Of a DNA stretch of 38,980 nt, positions 34,401 to 38,980 are shown one piece after another. A model generated the notes under the pieces. It searched no databases and had not been told where the DNA came from. It saw only the letters and a program-made list of their open reading frames with translations. The stretch's first letter is position 1. Each line of letters opens with the position of its first letter. The position numbers and the translations under genes were made by a program. This stretch comes from Candidatus Avelusimicrobium facis (lineage in GTDB: Bacteria; Elusimicrobiota; Elusimicrobia; Elusimicrobiales; Elusimicrobiaceae): NCBI GenBank assembly GCA_900762815.1, contig CAAFHX010000041.1:1-38980 (forward strand). Direction: 5' to 3'.

Positions 34401-34725
34401 GTTTGCCCGGTGGCAGAAAATGCAACGGGTGGGGGTGGAGATGCCTTTTACTCTATTGGGTGCAGAGGGGGAATTGGTCAACGGGGTGATGGATTTGCTT
34501 TTAAAAGACGAGGCGGGGACGGTGTGGGTGGTGGATTACAAAACGGACGAAAAAACCGATGAAACCTCCGCACAAAAATACCGGCCCCAGCTGCAAGTAT
34601 ACCAAGCGGCGGCGCAACGGATGTTTGCCCCGGCCCCGGTGCGCAGCGGGATAGCCTTTTTGCGTACGGGGCAGTGGGTGGAAAGCGGGCCGTCTGGGGA
34701 AATTGGTAAAATAAAAAAGATTTAG
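31492..34725 (+). CDS. addA: AddA-like UvrD-family helicase-nuclease
   Basis: This 1077-residue motor and nuclease subunit resects DNA ends with AddB. Helicase motifs in order: Walker A VEAGAGTGKTTLLIDRL (about 22-38), LVALTFTEKAAAEIKTRL, IGTIHSFCADILR, Walker B YIDEFQDTDPVQ, VVGDPKQSIYRFRGAD, LRQNFRSEREI, VMTVHKSKGLEFPVV and VLYVALTRAREKLLVVG. A C-terminal PD-(D/E)XK nuclease has VWVVDYKTDEKTDE and a preceding HRALADFW. The ATG at 31492 overlaps the addB stop by 4 bases and opens with a typical N-terminus; an upstream in-frame start at 31387 would lie inside addB. RecB has a similar layout, but the AddB neighbour and dual nucleases favour AddAB. Confidence 0.92.
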   Translation: MTQLTEDRSRVRTHLNVNMVVEAGAGTGKTTLLIDRLCFALLAQGIRPQRLVALTFTEKAAAEIKTRLIFKLQTVLQAARQNQPEPTLEVLTGHFAVPVADVRARAEQALALLDRSQIGTIHSFCADILRSFPLEAGLSPQAEIDKGPRAQHIFDAVWNRFLDEELGEQAPRAEWWKEVLPWVSLAELQSCAREMCSGKMGRYDYFARKDFLAQVCQERARRAGELSTAFLDGKKAPRVVEKALAQAARRFAQAQQWLQTGQYTAPEPPEETIEIKSLPKDWDEESADQAKELCRFAAAADPAVQLRVLKAYELLQPLVHSVRTRYEQEGILSFDDLIVKTRDLLQSHLAVRHRLQRDYDALYIDEFQDTDPVQGELLLFLAERPGGTAATWQEVQLQPGKLFVVGDPKQSIYRFRGADITAYELFTRLILQQGGEKAYLRQNFRSEREIIAVANGVCSVVMKEKPAFQPAYEPIFTDKPEQNGAAQWALVCAGADKASADDYRHNQARFIVRWIEQNVGRLTLRGGRKLQYKDIALLSRAATTLGPYTDALRRAGIPFAVEEDRDFYTRQEVSDFLNFLRAAEDPGNTIALVGVLRSPWGALSDEELFRAAQRRELDYRKPSCDEKTETVFKRLRAFAARAGREPLGPLLRGLLNESFLGEACATAYDGERSLANLEKLVGLAEGYAQQTPATLGQFLARAEEIMQQEAGSLTAAHQTQTADAMSVMTVHKSKGLEFPVVILADISKKESASAAKRPAHLYSWRQNLHGLRVGKYADLNLAWLEEEQKEHARCEEVRVLYVALTRAREKLLVVGNEESDRRTAAELFMRAGYFPQQGERPAQVQGVQVHYEPYQNPSEFIYVQAAAAAVVPPSRDLAAWRTAFDQRMSRYRTLLAQAPALSPSARVALETQYADAADLGTLCHRALADFWTGKQPSLAACVPGAAQQLQRPDLAAPAQELLARFEKSELFARWQKMQRVGVEMPFTLLGAEGELVNGVMDLLLKDEAGTVWVVDYKTDEKTDETSAQKYRPQLQVYQAAAQRMFAPAPVRSGIAFLRTGQWVESGPSGEIGKIKKI

Positions 34726-34734
34726 GAGGAACTT

Positions 34735-35034
34735 ATGTTTGATAAATTAGGACAATTAAAAGATTTATGGCAGTTGAAGAACCAAATTCAAGAGATTAAA
34801 AAACGCTTGGACAATATGGTCATCAAGGTGGACAGCCCGAACCATTTGTTTGAAATTACGGTGTCCGGGTCGCAAGAAGTAAAAGAAGTAAAAGTGTCTG
34901 AGCTGGCGCACAATTTTCCGGCGGATAAACTGGCCGAAGATTTAAAGGCCGTCATTAACAAAGCCGTCAAAGACAGCCAGGCGATGGCCGCGCAAGCCAT
35001 GGGCGGCATGGCGGGCAATTTGCCCAAGGCATAA
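34735..35034 (+). CDS. YbaB/EbfC nucleoid-associated protein
   Basis: This 99-residue DNA-binding protein is thought to bind the nucleoid as a dimer. It opens with a helix (MFDKLGQLKDLWQLKNQIQEIKKRL), then VKVSELAHNFPADKLAEDL, and ends with AINKAVKDSQ-like helical sequence and MAAQAMGGMAG, the usual YbaB tail. In many bacteria ybaB sits next to dnaX and recR; here it follows addA by 9 bases, still a recombination context. An excellent AGGAGGA ribosome binding site precedes the ATG. The central segment ITVSGSQEVKEVKV replaces the more usual glycine-rich GxVxVTxNG pattern, so it is a somewhat diverged member. Confidence 0.75.
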   Translation: MFDKLGQLKDLWQLKNQIQEIKKRLDNMVIKVDSPNHLFEITVSGSQEVKEVKVSELAHNFPADKLAEDLKAVINKAVKDSQAMAAQAMGGMAGNLPKA

Positions 35035-35036
35035 GC

Positions 35037-35963
35037 ATGGCCGGCGCGCCGCTTTGCCTGGCCGGACAAACCGCCACACGCTTGGGGCTGGGTACGTGGG
35101 CCTTGGGCGGCGGGGCGGATTGGGGCGCGCAAGACCGGGCGCAAGCCGAGGCGGCGGTCCGGGCCGCGTTAGACGGGGGAGTCAATTGGATAGATACTTC
35201 TCCCATTTACGGCTGGGGTGCGGCGGAGGAACTGCTGGGCCGTGTGCTGCATGGGCGGCGGCAAGAGGTATTGCTGGCCGATAAGTGCGGCATTGTGCTC
35301 AACGCAGGACGGCCGGACCATTGTTTGACGGCGGCCTCCGTGGTGGCCGAGTGTGAAGCCAGCCTCAAGCGGTTGCGGACGGATTATTTGGATTTATATC
35401 AAATCCACTGGCCGGACCCGAAAACCCCGTTGGAAGAAACTTGGCAGGCGCTGCAGCAACTGCAAAAACAGGGCAAAATCCGCGCCGTGGGAGTGTGCAA
35501 TTTTTCGGCCGGGCAACTGCGCCAAGCGGTTACCTTGGGCCCGGTGGCAGGGCTGCAAATGCCCGTGTCTTTATTGCGGCCGCTGCCCGATGAAATCCAA
35601 GCTGTTTGCTTACAAAAGCAAATCCCGCTGGTGGCCTATGGCGCGCTGGGCGGCGGCATTCTCAGCGGCAAGTACCCAAAAGAGCCCAATTTCCGCCGCC
35701 GCGATGCCCGGCGGTATTTTTACCCGTATTATTTTGCAGAAGGTTTTACCGCCGCACAAGCGGTGGCGGCGCGCGTGCGTGAGCTGGCCGCACAAAAGGA
35801 CGTAGCTCCGGCGGCGGTGGCCTTGGCGTGGAGTTTGGCGTGCCCGGGCGTGAGCGGCGTGCTGGTGGGTGCGCGCAGCGCCACGCAAGTCCAACAAAAC
35901 TTGCAGGCGTTGCGGCTGACTCTAACCCCGCTGGAACAGGAGTTTTTGCATGGTGGAAATTAA
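35037..35963 (+). CDS. Aldo/keto reductase
   Basis: This 308-residue NAD(P)H-dependent oxidoreductase has a TIM barrel. The opening RLGLGTWALGGGADWG is typical of the AKR families related to YdhF and perakine reductase. The catalytic tetrad is visible: Asp in WIDTSPIYGWG, Tyr in the same motif, Lys in LLADKCGI, and His in DLYQIHWPDP. SVVAECEASLKRL and IRAVGVCNFS are conserved barrel segments, and the C-terminal VLVGARSATQVQQNL contacts the cofactor. The substrate is unknown. It starts 2 bases after the ybaB stop, and its 3' end overlaps the radical SAM gene by 14 bases. Confidence 0.87.
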   Translation: MAGAPLCLAGQTATRLGLGTWALGGGADWGAQDRAQAEAAVRAALDGGVNWIDTSPIYGWGAAEELLGRVLHGRRQEVLLADKCGIVLNAGRPDHCLTAASVVAECEASLKRLRTDYLDLYQIHWPDPKTPLEETWQALQQLQKQGKIRAVGVCNFSAGQLRQAVTLGPVAGLQMPVSLLRPLPDEIQAVCLQKQIPLVAYGALGGGILSGKYPKEPNFRRRDARRYFYPYYFAEGFTAAQAVAARVRELAAQKDVAPAAVALAWSLACPGVSGVLVGARSATQVQQNLQALRLTLTPLEQEFLHGGN

Positions 35964-37251
35964 ACCCCTTTCAGATTATTTAGACGGATTACTGCCCGCG
36001 CTGGGTGTGAATAAAAAGCGCGAATTGCTGCGGCTGCTGTATGAGGTTGTTAAGCGCGACGGCGTGGCTCCGCAAACGGTGCTGCCCGTGGAGAAAAATT
36101 TAAATTTTGAACGGGCCAAAAAAATTTTGTTGCAAAAGCGTTACCCGCATAGCTTTGGCAAAGCGCCCAAGAGTGCGTTTTATTTGCCGAAGCTGGAGTT
36201 GGATCCGGCCCAGCGGGCCGATTTGACGCCGCATGCTTTTTCCCCGAAGAATATTTATATAGAGCCCGCCGTGGCAGACAGCCCCTTGGCGCGGCGCGCG
36301 CGGGAGCGGTTTCCCGCAGCGCAGTTCCACGCGTGGGACGGTCAGGAAATGGTGGGCAGCCCGTCCTTTTCCCGGCGCAACGAAACCTTGGTCATTCACC
36401 GGGAAAAATATGACTTTTTAAAGCCGTGCCCTTGTTCGGCAGGCAACGCCGGGTGCGGGTACAATTTGGTCAATTTGGGCTTTGGCTGCCGGTTTGATTG
36501 CGAGTATTGTTTTTTGCAACAATACCAAAATTTGCACGCGGTGCTGTTACCGGCCAATGTACAGGATTTTTTGGATAAAATTGACGGCGCGGCTTTCCGC
36601 CGGGGGCCGTTTGACCGCCCGCGTATCGGCAGCGGGGAGTTTACCGATTCGTTGGCTTTTGATGAATTGACGCAATACAGCCGGGCCTTGGTGCCGTTTT
36701 TCCGTGCGAGGCCGCAGCTGCAGTTTGAATTTAAGACCAAGAGCACATGCATAGAGGGGCTGCTGGCCGAGGCCGGCGCGGAGAATGTGGTGGTCAGCTG
36801 GTCGGTCAATGCGCCGCAGTTTATTGAGCGGGTGGAACATTTTACGCCCCCTTTGGCGCAGCGTTTGGCTGCGGCCGCGCAGGTGGCGCAGGCGGGGTAC
36901 CGGCTGGGGTTTCATTTTGACCCGGTGGTGCCGTTTGACGGATGGAAAGCGGCGTATACGCAGGCGGCTGAGCAAATGGCGCAGTCCGTGCCGGCAGATC
37001 AGGTGGCGTGGATTAGCGTGGGGCTGCTGCGTTTTTCGCGCGAGCTGAAAAAAGCGGTGGAAAACCGCTTCCCGGATAATTTTATTTTAGACGGGGAATT
37101 TCTTTTGGACTTTGACGGCAAAATGCGCTACCCCGAAGATTTGCGCCAAGAGGTATACAGCCACATGGTGCCGTTGCTGAGGCGGCTGTTTCCGCGGGCG
37201 GTGGTGTATGTGTGTATGGAAAAACCGCACCTTTGCTCGTGCGCTTTATAA
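35950..37251 (+). CDS. Radical SAM protein of the spore photoproduct lyase family
   Basis: The protein has 433 residues, longer than Bacillus SplB (about 340). The radical SAM cluster is C-x3-C-x2-C in GFGCRFDCEYCFLQQYQN, with Cys180, Cys184 and Cys187. It is preceded by KPCPCSAGNAGCGYNLVNLG, which matches the Cys-rich CPCT...CGYY segment of SPL proteins. Later GSGEFTDSLAFDELTQ, FKTKS and VVSWSVNAPQFIERVEHFTP are also SPL-like. SPL repairs a UV thymine lesion in spores, but nothing here suggests a spore-former, so the actual substrate is unknown. The N-terminal 140 residues (after MVEIKPLSDYL) are an extension with no recognised domain. The start overlaps the aldo/keto reductase by 14 bases, with CAGGAG upstream. 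Confidence 0.82.
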   Translation: MVEIKPLSDYLDGLLPALGVNKKRELLRLLYEVVKRDGVAPQTVLPVEKNLNFERAKKILLQKRYPHSFGKAPKSAFYLPKLELDPAQRADLTPHAFSPKNIYIEPAVADSPLARRARERFPAAQFHAWDGQEMVGSPSFSRRNETLVIHREKYDFLKPCPCSAGNAGCGYNLVNLGFGCRFDCEYCFLQQYQNLHAVLLPANVQDFLDKIDGAAFRRGPFDRPRIGSGEFTDSLAFDELTQYSRALVPFFRARPQLQFEFKTKSTCIEGLLAEAGAENVVVSWSVNAPQFIERVEHFTPPLAQRLAAAAQVAQAGYRLGFHFDPVVPFDGWKAAYTQAAEQMAQSVPADQVAWISVGLLRFSRELKKAVENRFPDNFILDGEFLLDFDGKMRYPEDLRQEVYSHMVPLLRRLFPRAVVYVCMEKPHLCSCAL

Positions 37252-37254
37252 GAC

Positions 37255-37288
37255 AAAAAACCCCCGGTGTAAGCCGGGGTTTTTCTTT
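37255..37288. terminator. Bidirectional intrinsic terminator
   Basis: An A-run followed by CCCCCGG, a short loop, CCGGGG and a T-run lies between the plus-strand radical SAM gene and the minus-strand thioredoxin-like gene. It ends the long addB-to-radical-SAM transcription unit. Confidence 0.88.
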
Positions 37289-37300
37289 TACTGCGGGAAT

Positions 37301-37780
37301 TTATTTTAACAATTTGCCGATTTCTTGGCGGTATTCGTCGGCCAGGCGGTCGGAATAGCCGCTCCACACTTTGACCAGCTTGTGTTTTTTGTCAAACAAC
37401 AGAATGTTGGGGAAGCCGTTTACGCCCAAATCTTGCGCGGTTTGGCCGCCCTGGTACAAAATGGTGGTTTGCAGGCCGTATTGCTTTTGAATGGCTTTGA
37501 CGGCTTCTGCGTTATTGTCTACATAAATGCCGACGACTTCCACGCCCTTGTCTTTAAACTCGGCGTTGGCTGTTTCCAGCGCGGCGAGCGATTTTTTGCA
37601 CCAGCCGCAATAGCTGGCCATCACTGCCACCAGGACCGGAGAACCTTTGTGAGAGGCGGAGTTCCACATTTCGTTGGTCCCGGCCACGGGCAGCACGATG
37701 TTCAGTTTCGGCGGCTGCGGTACATTGACGCACGCGCCCAACATCAGCGCGGAAAGTGCAACAAAAAGAGCTTTTTTCAT
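37301..37780 (-). CDS. Thioredoxin-like (TlpA/ResA family) lipoprotein
   Basis: This 159-residue exported thiol-disulfide protein has a signal peptide ending in the lipobox LGAC (Cys16), indicating a lipid-anchored, periplasm-facing protein. The thioredoxin fold contains VAVMASYCGWCKKSL with the active-site CGWC (about 57-60), VVGIYVDN, and the cis-Pro loop GVNGFPNILLFD (about 117-128). The CGWC active site suggests a reductant or general oxidoreductase; the partner is unknown. AGGGGA before the ATG is the ribosome binding site, and TACAAT reads on the minus strand at 37818-37813 as -10. It is a monocistronic unit. Confidence 0.88.
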   Translation of the reverse strand: MKKALFVALSALMLGACVNVPQPPKLNIVLPVAGTNEMWNSASHKGSPVLVAVMASYCGWCKKSLAALETANAEFKDKGVEVVGIYVDNNAEAVKAIQKQYGLQTTILYQGGQTAQDLGVNGFPNILLFDKKHKLVKVWSGYSDRLADEYRQEIGKLLK

Positions 37781-37812
37781 TTTTAATCCCCTTTTTAAAT
37801 TTGGATATCTAT

Positions 37813-37818
37813 ATTGTA
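37813..37818 (-). promoter_or_regulatory. -10 box of the thioredoxin-like gene
   Basis: TACAAT on the minus strand, 32 bases before the ATG, leaves room for a short leader carrying an AGGGGA ribosome binding site. No convincing -35 was seen. Confidence 0.45.
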
Positions 37819-38010
37819 CCTAAATTAAGGCGGTTTGAAACATATCTTGCCTTTTGGCGGCAGGAGGAGCCTCCGGGTTTTGGAAAATGCGAAAATTTAG
37901 TATAGTAAAAACAGCGTAGAGGAAAATAGACAAGCGGCGGAAAAGTTTTTATAATAAAAGATATTTAGTAAAAGGAGTTAAAAACCCGTACCTAAGCCTT
38001 AAACGCGGCT
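37819..38010. other. AT-rich non-coding stretch, no gene recognised
   Basis: No protein is supported in any frame. It contains TATAAT at 37950-37955 and an AAAGGAG at about 37971-37977 with no start codon after it at a usable distance. The sequence may hold upstream promoter elements for the structured RNA or a decayed gene. Confidence 0.35.
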
Positions 38011-38014
38011 TATA

Positions 38015-38020
38015 TATAAT
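38015..38020 (+). promoter_or_regulatory. -10 box of the structured RNA
   Basis: A consensus TATAAT, within TATATATAAT, ends 6 bases before the first paired base of the RNA (38027), exactly where a transcription start would fall. No clear -35 is visible at 16-18 bases upstream. The agreement between -10 position and the 5' edge of the first helix supports a transcript starting at 38026-38027. Confidence 0.6.
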
Positions 38021-38026
38021 TTGATT

Positions 38027-38240
38027 CTGTTTTTGGAACCGTACAGTAAGTGTATGGTGCGCTGTCGGAATACCGACGGCACATTCTGAGTCCAAAAACA
38101 GTCGTTTTAGGCACGATGCGTCTGAGCCGATCCCTTGGACGTATTGTGCCGAGTGTTTGCCGCCCTTAAAGGGCGGCAGACCACGGCTGTTATTATTTGG
38201 GTTACTCAGAATGGCTCAAATATAACAGCCGTTTTTGTTT
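38027..38240 (+). ncRNA. Structured RNA of unknown class with terminator-loop pseudoknot
   Basis: A compact series of helices can be drawn by hand. P1: CTGTTTTTGGA (38027-38037) with TCCAAAAACAG (38091-38101), perfect 11 bp. Inside P1 are two hairpins, 38038-38058 (ACCGTAC/GTATGGT) and 38061-38080 (8 bp, AATA loop). P2: 38110-38122 with 38138-38150, 13 bp with two G-T pairs. P3: GCCGCCCT/AGGGCGGC, 38159-38177. P4: 38183-38232, a long stem followed by a T-run, an intrinsic terminator. The single-stranded linker CATTCTGAG (38082-38090) is perfectly complementary to CTCAGAATG (38205-38213) in the 13-base P4 loop, which would be a pseudoknot compatible with all other helices. It does not match tmRNA, RNase P RNA, SRP RNA, 6S RNA or a riboswitch I know. 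It could be a free sRNA or the leader of the genes at 38276 and 38612. Confidence 0.68.
38183..38240 (+). terminator. Intrinsic terminator forming the last helix of the structured RNA
   Basis: ACGGCTGTTAT pairs with ATAACAGCCGT, continued by TATTTGGG with CTCAAAT (one bulge, one wobble). The stem is followed by TTTTTGTTTG. The 13-base loop carries the pseudoknot partner. The first downstream ATG is at 38276, so read-through could control that gene. Confidence 0.85.
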
Positions 38241-38275
38241 GTATTTGAGCCCGAAAAATCATCAAGGAGAAACAT

Positions 38276-38512
38276 ATGCAAGTATTAGGAATTATCGCTC
38301 TCATTATTGCAGGAGGTTGTTTTTTGGGTGGTATCGCGCAGCAGTATATTACACAACAAGCGGTATATTTTCTTTGCTGGTTGGGGTTTGGCCTGGCGGG
38401 TATGGGTTTTCTTGTCTTAGATAAACTCAGTGCTATTTTGACCTGTTTGCTCAAGATAAATGCCAAAATCCAAAATGACACTCAAGGTGCCAAGAATTCC
38501 CCGAAATTATAA
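38276..38512 (+). CDS. Small hypothetical membrane protein
   Basis: This 78-residue protein is not recognised. Two hydrophobic helices are visible: VLGIIALIIAGGCFLGGIA (about 3-21) and AVYFLCWLGFGLAGMGFLVL (about 29-48). The C-terminal tail is polar and ends in Lys and Asn residues. The start is fixed by AAGGAGA 5 bases before the ATG. It lies about 36 bases after the terminator of the structured RNA and before another small membrane protein on the same strand, so the three may form one unit. Base use is more AT-rich than in the housekeeping genes, which could reflect foreign origin. Confidence 0.65.
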   Translation: MQVLGIIALIIAGGCFLGGIAQQYITQQAVYFLCWLGFGLAGMGFLVLDKLSAILTCLLKINAKIQNDTQGAKNSPKL

Positions 38513-38538
38513 CGAAAGGGAATGTGAAGATTGAAGCA

Positions 38539-38558
38539 CCACGGGCTCACGCCCGTGG
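38539..38558 (+). repeat. GC-rich hairpin between the two small membrane genes
   Basis: CCACGGGC and GCCCGTGG form a perfect 8-bp stem with a TCAC loop, between the stop at 38512 and the ATG at 38612. No T-run follows, so it is not a classical terminator. It may modulate read-through or RNA stability. Confidence 0.5.
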
Positions 38559-38611
38559 GTTCTGGTAAGGCTCTACTGAAATGACGAAATTATTGAAGGA
38601 AAGGAGAAAAT

Positions 38612-38980
38612 ATGGAAGGAATGGTATTGCTTTTGCTGTGCCTACTTGGATTAGCCTGTGTCATACTGCTATTTGTGTGGCCTATAAGTGTTGCAAAAAA
38701 ACGCCAGCTGGAGCCAAATATTATCAACATTATCATAGTCTTGTGCATCGTTAGCTTGTTTATTTTTGGCATTAGTTGGCTGGTGGCCTTGATAATGGCT
38801 TATGTATGGCCGACTAAAGATGAAGTAGAGATTAAACGGAAAAGAGAAGAAGCTTTTATCGGTGGTAAAGACCAAGAATCCCGTAATTTAGATAAGTTGA
38901 CCCAATTGGCCGACCTCTACAAGCAGGGCTTTCTGACAAAAGAGGAGTTTGAAACAAAGAAAAAACAATTACTAGGAGGT
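38612..38980 (+). CDS. Membrane protein with superinfection-immunity-like segment and SHOCT domain (partial)
   Basis: The frame is open from the ATG at 38612 to the last base of the window (123 codons), so the C-terminus is missing. GAAAGGAGA before the ATG is a strong ribosome binding site. The first helix is MVLLLLCLLGLACVILLFVW. After KKRQLEPNI, a second long hydrophobic segment (IINIIIVLCIVSLFIFGISWLVALIMAYVWP, read in pieces) resembles the superinfection immunity membrane family, where P-N-I and a late tryptophan-rich helix are typical. Near residues 96-121, KLTQLADLYKQGFLTKEEF and KKKQLL match the SHOCT motif, a short C-terminal oligomerisation domain. The family match is judged by eye. 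The protein could act in phage exclusion or simply be a membrane scaffold. Confidence 0.65.
   Translation, partial: MEGMVLLLLCLLGLACVILLFVWPISVAKKRQLEPNIINIIIVLCIVSLFIFGISWLVALIMAYVWPTKDEVEIKRKREEAFIGGKDQESRNLDKLTQLADLYKQGFLTKEEFETKKKQLLGG

Noticed and set aside
38027..38240. tmRNA, RNase P RNA, SRP RNA or 6S RNA
   Set aside because: The tmRNA tRNA-like ends, the RNase P conserved regions (GAGGAAAGTCC type), the SRP core loop and the 6S single-rod architecture were each looked for and not found.
38027..38240. Retron msr-msd or ToxIN-type antitoxin RNA
   Set aside because: No reverse transcriptase or toxin gene is adjacent within the window, there are no tandem RNA repeats, and the 5' and 3' ends do not pair with each other as retron a1/a2 repeats do.
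1..38980. CRISPR array
   Set aside because: No regularly spaced direct repeats with unique spacers were seen. The repeats found are isolated palindromic elements kilobases apart.

Overview
The window reads as a chromosomal segment from an anaerobic, Gram-negative-type bacterium. The best guess is a gut-associated member of the phylum Elusimicrobiota. This is an inference from gene content: short type IV pilin-like genes with a near-invariant FTLIELLVVVLIIG start, a biotin-dependent sodium-pumping decarboxylase, a GH57 branching enzyme paired with a DUF4912 protein, and outer-membrane biogenesis type PPIases. No rRNA or tRNA is present to settle it. Most of the window is dense housekeeping sequence with short gaps and many ATGA stop/start overlaps. 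The unusual material lies in the few non-coding gaps.

Layout. 1-390: repeat end, orphan regulatory block, no gene. 391-2909 (minus): DUF4912 protein then GH57 alpha-glucan branching enzyme (glycogen metabolism). 3120-5357 (plus): threonine dehydrogenase and 2-amino-3-ketobutyrate CoA ligase (threonine to glycine plus acetyl-CoA). 5447-8627 (plus): zinc/manganese ABC importer (binding protein, ATPase with a His/Cys-rich tail, permease) overlapping endonuclease III. 8628-9452: palindromic repeat, regulatory block and pilin-like gene 1. 9516-13424 (minus): biotin ligase-oadG-oadA-oadB, a complete Na+-translocating decarboxylase with its own biotinylating enzyme. 13456-14203: a second copy of the pilin upstream module and pilin-like gene 2, whose leader is interrupted in frame by a palindromic repeat. 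14264-22631 (minus): PBP1A, Mfd, two parvulin-type PPIases, PdxA. 22886-25986 (plus): NarL-type two-component system, RsmD-like methylase, small RecB-family nuclease, then a 3' pilin remnant. 26239-28403 (minus): SixA-like phosphatase, UppP, EamA transporter. 28469-37251 (plus): AddB-AddA helicase-nuclease, YbaB, aldo/keto reductase, SPL-family radical SAM protein. 37301-37780 (minus): thioredoxin-like lipoprotein. 37819-38980: a structured RNA and two small membrane-protein genes, the last running off the window.

The most interesting signals are: (1) an apparently undescribed structured RNA at about 38027-38240. It has five helices, a -10 box immediately upstream, an intrinsic terminator as its last helix, and a 9-10 bp pseudoknot between the terminator loop and an otherwise unpaired linker. 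(2) A palindromic repeat inserted in frame in a pilin leader, which turns an 11-residue leader into a 57-residue one. (3) A duplicated pilin upstream module with conserved block, T10-11 tract and 28-30 bp palindrome at identical spacing, which could be a phase-variable or repressed promoter. (4) A family of nested palindromic repeats whose hairpin arms differ between copies but stay complementary.

All functional calls come from reading motifs by eye. No similarity search, folding program or expression data was available.
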